This document shows, piece by piece, positions 7,658-8,015 of a stretch of 8,015 bases of DNA. How positions within the stretch are numbered: the stretch's first letter is position 1; the number at the start of each line of letters is the position of its first letter. Below the pieces are notes generated by a model. It was not told where the DNA came from. It made no database searches and saw only the letters and a program-made list of their open reading frames with translations. Source of the stretch: CAYRMV01 sp964425255 (GTDB taxonomy: Bacteria; Bacteroidota; Bacteroidia; Flavobacteriales_D; Crocinitomicaceae). The stretch covers positions 1-8,015 of the forward strand of contig CAYRMV010000145.1 in assembly GCA_964425255.1 (NCBI GenBank), written 5' to 3'. Both the position numbers and the translations under genes were made by a program.

Positions 7658-7682
7658 CTTTCTTCCTATTTTTAAACAGGTT

Positions 7683-8015
7683 CTAAATCTCTTTTGTCAT
7701 CAAATAGACATTTTCTTGGTACGTAATCAGTGAATAAATTCTTCCTTCGCTGTAGAAAAACTCACCGCTGTATTCGGTTGCTGTCGTTCCTGTAAATTGG
7801 GGTAATAAAATCTTGGTTTTTTGTTGTCCATCGTAGTGAAACAAAATGCGGGATTCGGATGGATTATTCGTGTAACACGATCTCAAGTAATTTCCAGGTT
7901 TATCCAACATAGGAATCATAAATCCATCGTAATCATTTAGATCCGGATACTGGTAATTGATTGCCGAAATTTCATTGGTTTGTGGGTTGAATTCAAATCC
8001 AGTCATCACATCTTG
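7683..8015 (-). CDS. C-terminal part of an unrecognised protein
   Basis: The frame is open from the right edge to TAG at 7685-7683, giving the last 110 residues; the true start is outside the window. The visible GTG and ATG near 8009-8004 are probably internal, because the frame continues upstream through Gln-Asp. I do not recognise the family. The segment is rich in aromatic residues and predicted beta strands, with turn-strand units such as SRILFHYDG, EYSGEFFYSEGRIYSLITY and ENVYLMTKEI, which would fit the end of a beta-propeller or similar all-beta protein. It ends without a T9SS sorting domain. A strong terminator follows, so it belongs to a different transcription unit from the kinase. 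Confidence 0.8.
   Translation of the reverse strand, partial: QDVMTGFEFNPQTNEISAINYQYPDLNDYDGFMIPMLDKPGNYLRSCYTNNPSESRILFHYDGQQKTKILLPQFTGTTATEYSGEFFYSEGRIYSLITYQENVYLMTKEI

Noticed and set aside
1..8015. CRISPR array, tRNA, insertion sequence or phage genes
   Set aside because: I saw no regularly spaced repeats, cloverleaf-like sequence, transposase or integrase motifs, or terminal inverted repeats with target duplications.

Overview
The window looks like a chromosomal segment of a Bacteroidota bacterium, most likely a flavobacterial or Crocinitomicaceae-like lineage. The evidence is a type IX secretion (T9SS) C-terminal sorting domain, a sensor kinase with an ASPIC/Reg_prop-style propeller and Y_Y_Y domain paired with a LytTR regulator, a generally AT-rich sequence and A-rich leaders without Shine-Dalgarno sites. 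Every gene I can support lies on the minus strand, so transcription runs from high to low coordinates.

In transcription order: (a) 8015-7683 is the last 110 codons of an unrecognised gene, closed by a good intrinsic terminator at 7657-7630. (b) 7531-3922 is a two-gene operon of a 953-aa periplasmic-sensing LytS-type histidine kinase and a 248-aa LytTR response regulator, one base apart. The kinase has no in-frame ATG ahead of its signal peptide and probably starts at TTG. (c) A 130-base gap (3921-3792) contains two small inverted repeats, one of which takes in the first base of the next start codon. (d) 3791 to 1 holds three exported-protein genes with gaps of 24 and 10 bases: a LamG/fibronectin III protein with a T9SS sorting domain, a 485-aa secreted protein of no family I recognise, and the first 317 codons of a right-handed beta-helix (Pmp-like) surface protein that runs off the left edge.

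The simplest reading is a membrane sensor pair followed by a set of surface or secreted proteins. I see no clear terminator between the regulator and the secreted cluster, so the cluster could be partly co-transcribed with the two-component genes or controlled by the LytTR regulator; both are inference. There are no RNA genes, insertion sequences, CRISPR arrays or phage genes. I did not find a convincing new system. The most worthwhile leads are the unassigned 485-aa protein, the kinase start-site puzzle and the candidate regulatory repeats in the 130-base gap.
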